Origin: Luteococcus japonicus
GTDB lineage: Bacteria; Actinomycetota; Actinomycetes; Propionibacteriales; Propionibacteriaceae
Assembly (NCBI RefSeq): GCF_003752415.1
Contig: NZ_RKHG01000001.1
Location: 1,240,001 to 1,304,000, forward strand
Direction: 5' to 3'
Length of the DNA stretch: 64,000 nucleotides
Shown here piece by piece: positions 8,164-17,627 of the stretch. Each line of letters opens with the position of its first letter. The stretch's first letter is position 1. Below the pieces are notes generated by a model. That model saw nothing but the letters and a program-made list of their open reading frames with translations, made no database searches and had not been told where the DNA came from. The position numbers were made by a program, and so were the translations under genes.

Positions 8164-10002
8164 TCAGTCCACCTTGCGGGCGGCGCCCTTGTCCGCGCTC
8201 TGCGCGAACTTCGCGAAGATCTTCAGCGCCGCGGAGACCTGACGGTCCCGGTCCTTCGGCTGCCAGCCGGCCTGGTCCTGCTCCTGGCGACGGGAGGCGA
8301 GCTCCGCGTCGCTCACCTCGACGGTGACGCTGCGGTTGGGAATGTCGAAGCTGATGATGTCGCCGTCACGCACCAGACCGATGGCGCCGCCGCTGGCCGC
8401 CTCCGGGCTGACGTGCCCGACACTGAGGCCCGACGAGCCACCCGAGAAACGCCCGTCGGTGATCAGCGCGCACTTGGGGCCCAGCCCCACGCCCTTGAGG
8501 TAGGAGGTCGGGTAGAGCATCTCCTGCATGCCGGGGCCGCCCTTGGGGCCCTCGTAGCGCACCACCACCACGTCACCCTCGACGATCTTGCCGCCCAGGA
8601 TCATCTCGACGGCCTCGTCCTGACTCTCGGCCACCTTCGCGGGGCCGCTGAACTGCCACTGGTGCTCGGGGACGCCGGCGGTCTTCACGATGCAGCCGTC
8701 GGGGGCCAAGTTGCCCTTGAGCACGGCCAGGCCGCCCTCGGTGGTGTAGGCGTGCTCCACGGAGTGGATGCAGCCGTTCTCGGCGTCAGTGTCCAGCGAC
8801 TCCCACCGGTTGGTGGAGCTGAAGGCCTCGGTGGTACGCACGCCCCCGGGCGCCGCATGGAAGAGCTCCAGGGCCTTGCCGGTCGCCTTGCCGGAACGGA
8901 TGTCCCAGTCACCCAGCCACTGCTCCACGCTGGCCGAATGCACGGCGCGGACGTCCTCGTCGAACATCCCACCGCGGCGCAGCTCGCCCAGGATGGCGGG
9001 GATGCCGCCGGCCCGGTGCACGTCCTCCATGTAGAACTTGTTGGTGTTCGGGGCCACCTTCACCAGGCACGGGGTGACCCGGCTCAGGGCATCGATGTCG
9101 TCCTGGTCGAAGTCGACGCCGGCCTCCTGCGCCGCGGCCAGCAGGTGCAGGATCGTGTTGGTGGAACCGCCCATGGCGATGTCCAGGCGCATGGCATTGG
9201 CGAAGGCGGGCTTGGTGGCGATCGAGCGCGGCAGCACGGAGCTGTCGTCGCCCTCGTAGTACTGCTTGCACAGGTCCACCACCAGGCGGCCTGCGTCCAG
9301 GAAGAGTTCCTTGCGGGCGGCGGCGGTGGCCAACGTCGAACCATTGCCGGGCAGCGAGAGACCCAGCGCCTCGGTGAGGCAGTTCATCGAGTTGGCGGTG
9401 AACATGCCCGAGCAGGAACCACAGGTGGGGCAGGCATTCTCCTCGATGGTGACGATGTCCTCGTCGCTGACGGTGTCGTCGACGGACTTGATCATGGCGT
9501 CGATCAGGTCCAGCCGGGTGACGGTGCCGTCATCCTTGATCGTCGCCTTCCCGGCCTCCATCGGCCCGCCGGAGACGAAGACCGTCGGGATGTTCAACCG
9601 CAGCGCCGCGAGCAGCATTCCGGGAGTGATCTTGTCGCAGTTGCTGATGCAGACCAGCGCGTCGGCCTGGTGGGCATTGACCATGAACTCGACGCTGTCC
9701 GCGATCACCTCACGGCTGGGCAGGCTGTAGAGCATGCCGGAGTGACCCATGGCGATGCCGTCGTCGACGGCGATGGTGTTGAACTCGCGGCCGACGCCAC
9801 CGGCCTCGGCTACGGCGCCGGCCACCAGCTGACCCATGTCCTTGAGGTGCACGTGACCGGGCACGAACTGGGTGAAGGAGTTCGCGATGGCGACGATCGG
9901 CTTGCCGAAGTCCTCATTGGTCATGCCGGTGGCGCGCCACAGGGCGCGTGCTCCGGCCATGTTGCGGCCGTGGGTGGTGGTGCGGGAACGAAGTGCTGGC
10001 AT
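8164..10002 (-). CDS. ilvD: Dihydroxy-acid dehydratase
   Basis: IlvD dehydrates 2,3-dihydroxy-3-methylbutanoate and its homologue to the 2-keto acids of valine, leucine and isoleucine synthesis, in the cytosol. The 612-residue length matches the family (about 616 in E. coli). Cluster cysteines are visible at C122 (NCDKITPGM) and in [11 protein letters not shown] (191-201), and the [19 protein letters not shown] block near the C-terminus is the conserved IlvD/Edd signature. The ATG at 10002 has a TAGTCT -10 (10009-10014 on the complement) 6 nt upstream, so translation is probably leaderless. Other ilv genes are not in the window. Confidence 0.97.
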   Translation of the reverse strand: MPALRSRTTTHGRNMAGARALWRATGMTNEDFGKPIVAIANSFTQFVPGHVHLKDMGQLVAGAVAEAGGVGREFNTIAVDDGIAMGHSGMLYSLPSREVIADSVEFMVNAHQADALVCISNCDKITPGMLLAALRLNIPTVFVSGGPMEAGKATIKDDGTVTRLDLIDAMIKSVDDTVSDEDIVTIEENACPTCGSCSGMFTANSMNCLTEALGLSLPGNGSTLATAAARKELFLDAGRLVVDLCKQYYEGDDSSVLPRSIATKPAFANAMRLDIAMGGSTNTILHLLAAAQEAGVDFDQDDIDALSRVTPCLVKVAPNTNKFYMEDVHRAGGIPAILGELRRGGMFDEDVRAVHSASVEQWLGDWDIRSGKATGKALELFHAAPGGVRTTEAFSSTNRWESLDTDAENGCIHSVEHAYTTEGGLAVLKGNLAPDGCIVKTAGVPEHQWQFSGPAKVAESQDEAVEMILGGKIVEGDVVVVRYEGPKGGPGMQEMLYPTSYLKGVGLGPKCALITDGRFSGGSSGLSVGHVSPEAASGGAIGLVRDGDIISFDIPNRSVTVEVSDAELASRRQEQDQAGWQPKDRDRQVSAALKIFAKFAQSADKGAARKVD

Positions 10003-10197
10003 GGCACCAGACTAGGTGCTCTCCCCCGGCAAAGGCTCCGGGTGCCGGTGGGTGGTCACCCTGAGTGGCACGGGTAGGGGGCCAGATGGCCTACGACTGT
10101 GGGATGAACCCGCCACGACGGCTTCCACCGCGGGTGGCAGCCCGAACCATCCATCCAGCCGATGTGCGCACAGCCCCCTCACAGCGAGGCTTGAGCC

Positions 10198-10416
10198 ATG
10201 ATGAATCTCCTCGGTATGGCCGCTGCCCTTGGTGTCCTGGTCCTGATCTGGCTGGCGCTGCCGCTGCTGATGGCGCCGCTGGTGCTGGTCGGTGCCCTGC
10301 TCTCGCACTCCGTGGCCCCTCGTACGCGACGGGTCTGCGCACCGCAGGGCCGCCGCGCCGACGTGCACGAGCTGGCCACCCTGCACCCTCGTGACCACGT
10401 CCGCCTCGCCGCCTGA
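10198..10416 (+). CDS. Small single-helix membrane protein
   Basis: This 72-residue protein has one long hydrophobic N-terminal segment (about residues 3-34) with the core LPLLMAPLVLVGALL and a short basic tail. I do not recognise a named family. It is paralogous in design to the 75-residue protein at 14429, which has IPFLLAPLVLIG at the same place. It stands alone on the plus strand between ilvD and the SIMPL gene. Confidence 0.6.
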   Translation: MMNLLGMAAALGVLVLIWLALPLLMAPLVLVGALLSHSVAPRTRRVCAPQGRRADVHELATLHPRDHVRLAA

Positions 10417-10443
10417 CCGCGTCGCCCCCGTACCCTGAAGCGC

Positions 10444-10983
10444 ATGCTGATCACCGTCGAAGGCCGCCACAGCGTCGAACTGCCCGCCGAACTGGGCACC
10501 CTGCACCTTGAGGTGCACTGCACCGACGAGGACCGCGCCCGCGCCATGCAGGCGGCCCAGCGCAGCGCCACGCGCCTGGTGGACGAACTGATGGGACAGG
10601 CCCCGGTGGAGCGTCATGACGTCGAGGCCCCGCGCACCTGGACCGAGCAGCGCTTCGACGCACAGGGCCAGCCCGCCGGGATCGTGCACCACGCCGGGAT
10701 CATGATGCAGGTGGTCTTCCGCGATGCCGTCGCCCTGTCCGAGTTCTCGGCCCGCTGGGGCGAACAGCCCGACGTGCAGCTGGGGCACGTCGCCTGGGAC
10801 CTCACCGAACAGACGCGTCGACGCCACGAGGACGAGACGCTCGCCGCCGCCATCACCGACGCCCGCCGCCGAGCCGCCGTGATGGCAGCTGCAGCCGGAG
10901 CCGGCGAGCCCACACTGGTGGAACTGTCCGACCCCGGTCTGCTGGGTGTCGGCGCCGCCGTCCACGCGCGTCTCGAGGCGTGA
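10444..10983 (+). CDS. SIMPL (DUF541) domain protein
   Basis: The 179-residue protein matches the SIMPL fold: an N-terminal ITVEGRHSVELPAELGTLHLEV strand pair, a helical EDRARAMQAAQRSATRLVD segment, and a C-terminal AITDARRRAAVMAAAAG helix before the last strand. No signal peptide is seen, so this copy is predicted cytoplasmic, unlike many periplasmic homologues. A TACCCT hexamer (10431-10436) lies 7 nt upstream of the ATG. Function in the family is not settled. Confidence 0.8.
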   Translation: MLITVEGRHSVELPAELGTLHLEVHCTDEDRARAMQAAQRSATRLVDELMGQAPVERHDVEAPRTWTEQRFDAQGQPAGIVHHAGIMMQVVFRDAVALSEFSARWGEQPDVQLGHVAWDLTEQTRRRHEDETLAAAITDARRRAAVMAAAAGAGEPTLVELSDPGLLGVGAAVHARLEA

Positions 10984-11000
10984 CCGCGCCCGTCCAGATG

Positions 11001-11373
11001 TCAGGCAGAGCTTCGTCCAGATGTTGGGTAGAGCTCGCGCAGCCACTCCTGGAGCACGGGGACGTGGGAGTTCCCGACGTCCTTGTTCCCGGTGAGGAGC
11101 AGGACCTCCTCGTGCTCTCGCAACTGGGCGGGCAGCCCGTCGTGGTCGGCCCCGTCGAGCTGCTCACGATAGCGACGGACGAACTCGTCGTGGCGCGTCC
11201 CGCGCTCCTCATGGAACCAGCGACGCAGCCCGTCGGAGGGGGCCAGGTCCCTGGCCCACAGGTCCAGCGCGGCCCGGTCCTTGCTGATGCCGCGCGGCCA
11301 CACACGGTCCACGAGCACCCGCAGACCGTCAGGCTGTTCCTCGTCGCGGAATCCTTGCCGCATGGATGTCCAT
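11001..11373 (-). CDS. DUF488 family protein, apparent frameshift near the N-terminus
   Basis: Most of the protein reads in one frame and contains the family signature LRVLVDRVWPRGISK, a basic/aromatic middle (RRWFHEERG) and the LLTGNKDVGNSH segment near the end. An in-frame ATG exists at 11363. However, the ATG at 11373 has a TAGGCT -10 7 nt upstream and encodes MDIHAARI, which fits the usual DUF488 start, then must shift by one base in ATTCCGCGAC (about 11345-11354) to join the rest. One extra C would explain this. Function of the family is unknown. Confidence 0.65.
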
Positions 11374-11383
11374 GGCCCCGAGC

Positions 11384-12043
11384 CTAGGTCTGGGCGGCAA
11401 GCCGACCACGCTCGTAGCCAGCCAGGACGCCGCGCACCAGGGCCTCGGGATCTGCCGCCTGCATCACGTGACGCACCATGCACACGCCGGCGATGCCCGT
11501 CCCGGCAAGGGCCTCGACGTCAGCGGGCGTGACGTCGCCGATGGCCAGGACCGGTATGCGTGATGCCTGCACCAGCGGCCGGTATCCCTCGACGCCCAGT
11601 GGCGCACGTCCCGAGTCCTTTGTCGGGGTGGGGCGGAAGGGCCCGGCACCCAGGTAGTCGACGACGCCCGCCTGCTGCTGCGCGCGCTGCACCAGCTCCA
11701 GTGTCCCAGTCGTGAGACCGACCAGTGCGTCGGGGCCGAGAATCTGACGGGCCGCCTCGACGGGCAGGTCGTCCTGCCCCAGGTGCACGCCGTGCACGGC
11801 GGCCCCGGCCCGGCGGGCCGCCCAGGCAACATCGGTTGCATCGTCCACCACGACGCGGGTGTCCGGATTGGCTCGCTCCACAGCGGCTGCCACGGCCGTC
11901 ACCAGGGCCAGCAGCTCCCGGTCACCACCCTGCTTGTGCCGCACCTGCACCACGCCGGCGCCACCCCGCGCGGCAGCCGCGGCCACCTCGACGGTGCGCC
12001 GGTCATTTCCAGAAGTCACCAGGTACATCCGCCAGTCGGTCAT
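11384..12043 (-). CDS. thiE: Thiamine-phosphate synthase
   Basis: ThiE joins HMP pyrophosphate and the thiazole phosphate into thiamine phosphate in the cytosol. The 219-residue protein starts MTDWRMYLVTSG and shows the TIM-barrel phosphate/pyrophosphate landmarks VVQVRHK, VVVDDATD, GVHLGQDDLPVEAAR and YLGAGPFRPTPTK, all characteristic of the family. Its ATG overlaps the thiM stop (ATGA), so it is the last gene of a riboswitch-controlled operon of transporter, thiM and thiE. Confidence 0.95.
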   Translation of the reverse strand: MTDWRMYLVTSGNDRRTVEVAAAAARGGAGVVQVRHKQGGDRELLALVTAVAAAVERANPDTRVVVDDATDVAWAARRAGAAVHGVHLGQDDLPVEAARQILGPDALVGLTTGTLELVQRAQQQAGVVDYLGAGPFRPTPTKDSGRAPLGVEGYRPLVQASRIPVLAIGDVTPADVEALAGTGIAGVCMVRHVMQAADPEALVRGVLAGYERGRLAAQT

Positions 12044-12822
12044 GAGACGCTCGCTCCTCGTTCCACCTCGTCGCCGTCCAGCTCGAAGAGCTGGTCCACC
12101 AGTTCCACCTTGAAGGATCCCGGCCGGGGGCAGGATCGCGCCGCCCGCTCCCCCACCACGCCGAGCCACACCGTCGCCGCGACGGCGGCATCCAGCGGAC
12201 TGGCGACGCTGCAGCAGGCCGCCGTCAGGGCGCCCAGGGTGCAGCCCGTGCCGGTGACCCGGGTCAACAGCGGGTGCCCGTTGCTGACCCGGACCTCACG
12301 GCGGCCGTCGGTGATCACGTCCTGGGCACCGGAGATGGCCACCACGGTGCCGTACCGAGCCGCGATCGTCCGGGCCGCGGCCAGGGCCTCGGCCGGGTCC
12401 GCGGTGGAGTCGGCTCCCCTGCCACCCGTCGAGTCCCCGGCCAGGACCAGCACCTCCGAGGCATTGGCCCGCACGACGCTCGGCCCAAGGGCCAGCAGCT
12501 GGCGGGCCAGGTCCACCCGCACCGGGCTGGGCCCGATGGCGGCCGGGTCCAGGACCCATGGCACCCCCAGTTCACGCGCCACCTCCACCGTGGCGGGGAT
12601 CCCGCCCCTGCCGTCGGTGCTCAGCGTGCCGAGGTTTGCCAGCAGGGCATCGGCGCGGCGCACCACGAAGGGCGCCTCGTCGAGGGTCTCGGTCATCATC
12701 GGGCGCGCCCCCGCCGCCAACAGCGCGTCGGCCACCAGGTTCATGCTGACCGCCGCCGTGAGGCAGTGCACCAGAGGTTCCCGGCCGCGCACGCCGCGCA
12801 CCACGGCCCCGGGGCCGCTCAC
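12040..12822 (-). CDS. thiM: Hydroxyethylthiazole kinase
   Basis: ThiM phosphorylates the salvaged thiazole alcohol that ThiE then uses. The 260-residue protein has PLVHCLTAAVSMNLVADALLAAGARPMM at the N-terminus (residues about 15-42), VLDPAAIGPSP, and the ATP/catalytic VTGTGCTLGALTA loop near residue 200. The GTG start at 12822 overlaps the upstream transporter stop (GTGA), and the stop overlaps the thiE start, so the three genes are tightly coupled. It lacks a thiD partner in this window. Confidence 0.93.
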   Translation of the reverse strand: MSGPGAVVRGVRGREPLVHCLTAAVSMNLVADALLAAGARPMMTETLDEAPFVVRRADALLANLGTLSTDGRGGIPATVEVARELGVPWVLDPAAIGPSPVRVDLARQLLALGPSVVRANASEVLVLAGDSTGGRGADSTADPAEALAAARTIAARYGTVVAISGAQDVITDGRREVRVSNGHPLLTRVTGTGCTLGALTAACCSVASPLDAAVAATVWLGVVGERAARSCPRPGSFKVELVDQLFELDGDEVERGASVS

Positions 12823-14147
12823 ACCGCCACCTGCTCGATCTCGGCCGGCGCCAACCGGGGTCCCAGCGCGGCCCCGAGCGACACCAGCGCAGAGCCCGCG
12901 ATGAGCACCAGCACCACGGCGGCATTGCGGCTGGTCCCACCGGCCAGCCACGGAAGCCAGTAGGGATAGAGGGCCGGCAACACGATCGACGCGGAATATG
13001 CGGTGCCGTACCCGGTGGAGCGCACGTGGGCGGGAAAGGCCTCGCTCAGGTAGGCGCCGACCGGCCCGTAGGCGGTGACGGTGAGCACCTGCGCCAGCAC
13101 CGCGCCGACGATGAGCCCCACCAGCCCCGGCCCCGTGCCCATCATCCACAACCAGGCCGCGGAGCCGCCGACGGCGGCGATCGTCGTCGCGAAGAGGAAG
13201 TAGCGTCGCCGGCCGACCAGGGTCGACAGGTGCCCGGTGAGCGCCATCACCAGCGCCTGTCCCACCGACGCGAAGCCCATCACCACGGAGGCCCGGCCCG
13301 CCGAGAGCCCGGCGTCGCTGACCAGGCGTTGCCCGAGCAGCAGCACCACCATCTGGGTCATCAACCACAACCCGCTCATCAGGCAGAACATCCGCCAGAA
13401 GGCGCCCCGCCACGGCCCCAGCACCACCTCGCGCAGGCTGCCACGGGTACCTGCCTCGTCGATTCCCGGCCGCACGGCCCGGGTGGCATCGGCCACGTGT
13501 CGCCGGTAGAAGACGAACATGGCGCAGGAGGCCAGCCCGCCCGCAACGAAGGGAAGGCGCCATCCCCAGGCCGCATAGGACTCCGGCCCCAGGGCCATCA
13601 GCATGCCTGCCGTGACGAAGGCGATCGTCGCCTGCGCACAGGGTGCCATCGCCATGATCAATCCACTGAACAGCCCCCTGTGGCGCGGCGCGCTCCACTC
13701 CATGGCCAACGGCACCGCCGCCGAGTACTCCCCGGCAATGAACATGCCCCCGACGAAACGCAGCGCCACCAACAGCGCGAAGGTGGCGCCGCCCAGCACC
13801 CGGTGCGTGGGCAGCGCCGCGATCAACAGCGTGCAGGCCGCGGTGCCGGCGATGGCGACGGCCGTCGTGCGGGTGCGTCCGGCCCGGTCCGCGATCCGTC
13901 CGAAGACCGTCGCGCCCACCGGGCGGCCCAGCAGCATCGCCATCACGACGATGGCCGTGCCGGAGGACGCGGCGCTGGGCCCCGCAAGGGTCTTCATGGC
14001 CGGGGCCAGGGCCAGCGCCGGCAGGAAGATGTTGACCTGGTCCACGTAGTTCCCGATCACGCCGCCGGTGAGGGCGGCGCGGCGATACGTCGCCCGGCTC
14101 ACCCGCGGGGCCGCTTCGACGAGCGTGTGGGCATGGATCTTCGTCAT
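12819..14147 (-). CDS. MFS transporter under a TPP riboswitch (candidate thiamine-precursor importer)
   Basis: The 442-residue protein is a 12-helix MFS porter with motif A variants (GRIADRAGRTR; STLVGRRRY) and a GMFIAGEYSAAVPLAMEW segment typical of the metabolite/proton symporter branch. It is the first gene after the TPP riboswitch and is coupled by a 4-bp overlap to thiM. Since ThiM and ThiE together salvage thiazole, the transporter probably imports a thiamine precursor or thiamine itself. The start ATG at 14147 has a GGAAGAGAG ribosome site that is also the riboswitch 3' end. Confidence 0.85.
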   Translation of the reverse strand: MTKIHAHTLVEAAPRVSRATYRRAALTGGVIGNYVDQVNIFLPALALAPAMKTLAGPSAASSGTAIVVMAMLLGRPVGATVFGRIADRAGRTRTTAVAIAGTAACTLLIAALPTHRVLGGATFALLVALRFVGGMFIAGEYSAAVPLAMEWSAPRHRGLFSGLIMAMAPCAQATIAFVTAGMLMALGPESYAAWGWRLPFVAGGLASCAMFVFYRRHVADATRAVRPGIDEAGTRGSLREVVLGPWRGAFWRMFCLMSGLWLMTQMVVLLLGQRLVSDAGLSAGRASVVMGFASVGQALVMALTGHLSTLVGRRRYFLFATTIAAVGGSAAWLWMMGTGPGLVGLIVGAVLAQVLTVTAYGPVGAYLSEAFPAHVRSTGYGTAYSASIVLPALYPYWLPWLAGGTSRNAAVVLVLIAGSALVSLGAALGPRLAPAEIEQVAV

Positions 14148-14156
14148 GACATCTCT

Positions 14157-14247
14157 CTTCCTTCGCCGGCATGATCCGGGCAGGTTCGGACGGTCCGAGC
14201 GGCAACAGCTCGATCTCAGCCCTCTGCCGAGGGCTCCCGTGGGATGT
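14157..14247 (-). promoter_or_regulatory. TPP (THI-box) riboswitch
   Basis: On the minus strand the RNA contains the conserved GGGAGCCC...GGGCTGAGAT 5' half and the GAACCTGCCCGGATCATGCC...GGCGAAGGAAG 3' half of TPP riboswitches, in the right order. Binding of thiamine pyrophosphate would reduce expression of the transporter-thiM-thiE operon. A TAGGGT hexamer (14253-14258 on the complement) just upstream could be the -10, though the leader before the aptamer would be short. The 3' purine-rich end overlaps the ribosome site, suggesting translational control. Confidence 0.95.
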
Positions 14248-14428
14248 CCCACACCCTAGCGGTGTGTGAGGTGTGGCCCGCGCGACGGGCATCAGGTGAC
14301 AGGCGGGTGACGGATTGCTCAACGCGGGATGAGATGAACCCGAAGACTTGCTGAATCGGCTTCGGAGAAGCTGAAAGAACCCCGGTCAAGGGCCAGAATC
14401 GCCCCTCGCATCGACCAATCTGGGTGTC

Positions 14429-14656
14429 ATGTCCGCACTGATTGGAATCGTCGTCCTCGCCCTGTTCTGCCTTGCCTTGTTCGTGGCGATCCCCTTCCTG
14501 CTCGCCCCGCTCGTCCTGATCGGCATGTACCTGCACCGTCGTCGTGAGCTGGCCCCCGAGACCCGAGCGCAGCAGATCCCGGCGCGCGCGGCCACCGTCG
14601 CCAGCAGCCGTGAGGAGGAACGCGAGGCCGCTCGGGGCATCGCCCAGGCCGCCTGA
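14429..14656 (+). CDS. Small single-helix membrane protein, paralogue of the 10198 protein
   Basis: The 75-residue protein has a hydrophobic segment (about residues 3-34) including VAIPFLLAPLVLIGMYL, followed by an Arg-rich and then Glu/Ala-rich soluble tail. It shares its membrane core and layout with the protein at 10198. I do not recognise a family. It lies alone between the divergent thiamine operon and a convergent hypothetical gene. Confidence 0.6.
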   Translation: MSALIGIVVLALFCLALFVAIPFLLAPLVLIGMYLHRRRELAPETRAQQIPARAATVASSREEEREAARGIAQAA

Positions 14657-14720
14657 GCACAGGGGCCGAGGCCTCGGGTCAGTGCGGACCACGAGGCGTC
14701 TGTCCCCTACTGCGCCGTCC

Positions 14721-14975
14721 TCAGATGTCGCGCAGCAAGAGGCCCCAGGCGACCAGCTGCTGGACGCCCTGGTCATTGACGTCCTCGACGGACTCGTCCC
14801 AGTCCAGCGCGCGCATCAGCTGCGCCGCCTCCGCATTGCGCTGCTCCACGGGAAGGCTGAGCAGGCGCATGAAGGCTGCCTCGTTCTCCTGTGCCTTTGA
14901 CGGGTCGACGTGGTTGAGGGCGCCGACGGTCATCCCGAGCAGCGCACCGATCATGAAGTCATCGGGCTGGTCCAT
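14721..14975 (-). CDS. Hypothetical 84-residue acidic protein
   Basis: The protein (MDQPDDFMIGALLG...) is acidic and predicted helical, with no motif I can name. The ATG at 14975 lies 7 nt after a TAGGTT hexamer (14983-14988 on the complement), which supports this start. Its stop codon lies close to nothing else on this strand, and the truncated CaiB gene lies immediately upstream. Confidence 0.6.
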   Translation of the reverse strand: MDQPDDFMIGALLGMTVGALNHVDPSKAQENEAAFMRLLSLPVEQRNAEAAQLMRALDWDESVEDVNDQGVQQLVAWGLLLRDI

Positions 14976-14985
14976 GCAGGCGAAC

Positions 14986-15480
14986 CTATCGGACGCGGGC
15001 CAGCGGGATGTCCCGCTCCCCCGCCCACGCCTCCCAGTCCGCCACGCTCCGGGCTGCGAAGAGGGTCTCCAGCTCCTCCCGGCTCCCCTCGACGCCCAGC
15101 TCGGCGCGGGTCCGCTCCCAGAAGTGCGGCTCCAGCGCGGCCAGGGCCACGTAGCCGTCGGAGGCCCGGTAGATCCCGTAGCCGGGCAGGGATCCGCCAA
15201 GGATCCCGTCGGGGGTGGTCAGGCCGTGGCGGACCGGGTCACCCATCATCTGGGCGAGATCACTCAGCGCCACCTCCCGCAGGCTTCCCCGCCCCGTCCG
15301 GCTCGCGTGCAGCACGGCGGCGAGTGCCTCCCCGACGGCCCGTTCCGCGCTGTTCAGGTCCGCCAGCAGGATCCTGGGCATCGACGGGGGCTGCAGTGTC
15401 CCTACCTCCGCCTGGTAGGTGAGGTCATGCTTCCGCGGGATTTCGCCGAAACCTAGCGCCGTGCGCAGGTGCTGCAACAC
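14986..15480 (-). pseudogene. Truncated CaiB/BaiF CoA-transferase (C-terminal half only)
   Basis: The reading frame carries the C-terminal CaiB/BaiF landmarks: KHDLTYQAEVG, a VADL-like LLADLNSAERAVGEALAAV helix, RTGRGSLREVALSDL, and PGYGIYRASDGYVALAALEPHFW. The N-terminal Rossmann half (about 120-150 residues, including the catalytic Asp region) is absent, and the divergent CYTH gene begins close upstream. A GTG at 15480 could start a 164-residue remnant protein. It is most likely a decayed gene; a functional short form cannot be excluded. Confidence 0.65.
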
Positions 15481-15552
15481 CGTGCGGTCCAGTTTCGGAT
15501 GGCGGAGCCAGCTAGGCTGGCCGCACGACAGCACCGCCGCTGAGGAGACGAC

Positions 15553-17024
15553 ATGTCCGTGGAGATCGAACGCAAGTTCCGCCTGCCCGAGGGCGGCCGG
15601 ATCAGGGCACTCGACGGCGTCACACTCGGCGCGGGGGACGAACTGTCCCTGCGGGCAGTCTACTTCGACACGCCTGACCTGGTGCTGGCCCGCCGCGGCA
15701 TCACCCTGCGGCGCCGCACCGGCGGACACGACGAGGGGTGGCACCTCAAACTGCCCGGCGAGGGCCATGCCCGTGAGGAGATCGGCGCCGAGATCCTGCC
15801 CGGTGCCAGCACCACCCGCGTCCCCCACCTGTTGCGCAGCCACGTGGCCGATGTCGTCAAGCGCGCGCCGCTCGTGCCCGTCGCCCGCCTGGACACCGCC
15901 CGTCGCGAGACCCCCTGCTCGATGAGGGAGGAACCACCGTTGCCCTGCTCTGCGAGGACCAGGTCACGGTGCGCCGCGGCACCGAGGAGCACGCCTGGCA
16001 GGAGGTGGAGGTGGAACTCACACCCGCCGGGCACGAGGGGGACCTCGACGCGATTTCCCGGGCCCTGGAGGCCCAGGGCGCCCAGGCACAGCCAGCCACC
16101 TCGAAGCTGGTGCAGGCGCTTGGCAGCCTCTTGACACAGCGCACGGAGGACCAGCCCCGGAGCGCCGCCCAGGTGATCGGGGACTACCTCGCCACGCAGG
16201 TGGGCATGGTCCAGGCGATGGAGCCGGAGGTGCGCGCGGACGCCCCCGACGCCGTGCACAAGCTGCGGGTGGCCTGCCGTCGGCTGCGCAGTGTCCTACG
16301 TGTCTATCGCGCCCTGATGGATGCCGAACGCACCGAGCCGCTGCGAACCGAACTGAAGTGGCTGGGAGAGGTGCTCGGAGGGCCCCGCGACGCCGAAGTC
16401 CTCCGCGAACGCCTGCACGAAGGGCTGGACCTGATGCCCGACGAGGGCATCCTCGGCCCCGTGCGCGAGCGGTTGGCCACCGAGCTCGACGCCCGTCATG
16501 CGGCCGCGCACGCCGCCATGGTCGCGGCCCTGGACGAGGAACGGTACGCGGGGCTGCTGGAAGCCCTGACGTGCCTGCTGACGGACCCGCCCTTCCTGCC
16601 GGGGGCGGAGCGTCCGGCCCGGCAGGTGCTGCCCCGCCATCTGGACCGCGCCACCCGCCGGGTCTCCATGCGCTGGGCCGCGGCGTGCGCGGCGAAGCGC
16701 CCGGAGAAGATGGAGTTGGCGCACGAGGCTCGCAAGAAGGCCAAGGCCTCGCGCTATGCGTGGGAGGCTGCCATCCCGGCACTCCCGAACGCGGAGCGGG
16801 CGGCGGCCGCCTGGAAGCAGGTCACCGAGTCACTGGGTGTCGCGCAGGACACCGTCGTCTCCCGGGCACGTCTGCTGGAACTGACCGCCGCCGCCGGGGA
16901 GGCCGGGGAGCCCACCTTCACCTACGGTGTGCTCTACGGGCGTGAGCTGGCCCACCAGGACGACGCCCGTGGGGTGGCGGACCGTGCCGTGCGGATTGCC
17001 CGACGGGCATCGCGCACCCACTGA
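15553..17024 (+). CDS. CYTH-CHAD domain protein with an apparent one-base frameshift
   Basis: The first part (15553 to about 15912) starts MSVEIERKF, the canonical CYTH triphosphate-tunnel ExExK motif, and continues with paired charged strands. The second part, in another frame up to 17024, completes the CYTH domain (WQEVEVEL) and contains a CHAD domain with the conserved-histidine signature AVHKLRVACRRLRSVLR and HEARKKAKASRYAWE. Adding one C to the C run at about 15910 joins them into a 490-residue protein. CHAD domains bind polyphosphate and CYTH domains handle triphosphates, so a polyphosphate-related role is inferred. An AGGAG site precedes the ATG. Confidence 0.8.
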
Positions 17025-17031
17025 TCCACCC

Positions 17032-17352
17032 TCAGGACTCGCGACGGTGGTCCACGGGGCGCCCGCCGCGGCCGGTGCGCAGCGCGGCGCGGCTCATCAT
17101 GTGCGAGGCCACCGGCGTCGTGACCAGCTGGAAGAAGGCCACCAGCACCAGCATCCCGATGTCGAAGCCGGAGCGCAGCCCCAGCCCGACGCCCAGCATC
17201 ACCAGCACCACGCCCAGCACCTGCGGCTTGGTGGCAGCGTGCATCCGGCTCAGCAGGTCACCGAAGCGCACCAGGCCGATGGACGCGCACAGGCACAGGA
17301 AGGCGCCCGCCAGCATCAGCAGGCTGGCGGCCAAGTCCAGCGCGACGTTCAC
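17032..17352 (-). CDS. mrpG: Mrp Na+/H+ antiporter subunit G
   Basis: The 106-residue protein has three hydrophobic helices and the family segment GLVRFGDLLSRMHAATKPQVLGV. It is the last subunit of the Mrp (Mnh/Sha) multi-subunit cation/proton antiporter in the inner membrane. The start is a GTG at 17352 overlapping the mrpF stop. Confidence 0.93.
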   Translation of the reverse strand: MNVALDLAASLLMLAGAFLCLCASIGLVRFGDLLSRMHAATKPQVLGVVLVMLGVGLGLRSGFDIGMLVLVAFFQLVTTPVASHMMSRAALRTGRGGRPVDHRRES

Positions 17353-17627
17353 GGCGCCACCTGCTCATCGGCGTCCTTGGCCACGAACCGGGAGATGGCG
17401 ACGGTGGACACGAAGCCCAGCAGGGAGACGGTGATCAGGATCGGCAGGGTGGAGGTGTCCTTGGTGATGACGGCCTCCAGCCCCAGCGCGCACACGATCA
17501 CGGCCACCAGCACGTCATTGGCCAGCGCCCGGTTCAGGACGGTGGGACCCGCCACCATCCGCGCGAGTGCCAGCAGTGCTGCGGCGGCCAGCATGATGCC
17601 GGTGGCCCAGTGGATGATGCTCATCAT
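17349..17627 (-). CDS. mrpF: Mrp Na+/H+ antiporter subunit F
   Basis: This 92-residue, three-helix subunit has the conserved ARMVAGPTVLNRALANDVL region. The ATG at 17627 overlaps the mrpE stop by 4 bp; a second ATG follows directly. It belongs to the Mrp operon. Confidence 0.92.
   Translation of the reverse strand: MMSIIHWATGIMLAAAALLALARMVAGPTVLNRALANDVLVAVIVCALGLEAVITKDTSTLPILITVSLLGFVSTVAISRFVAKDADEQVAP

Noticed and set aside
12040-14322. A 760-codon minus-strand frame over the thiamine operon
   Set aside because: Only its C-terminal third is ThiM. The rest is a shadow of the MFS gene in another frame and crosses the riboswitch.
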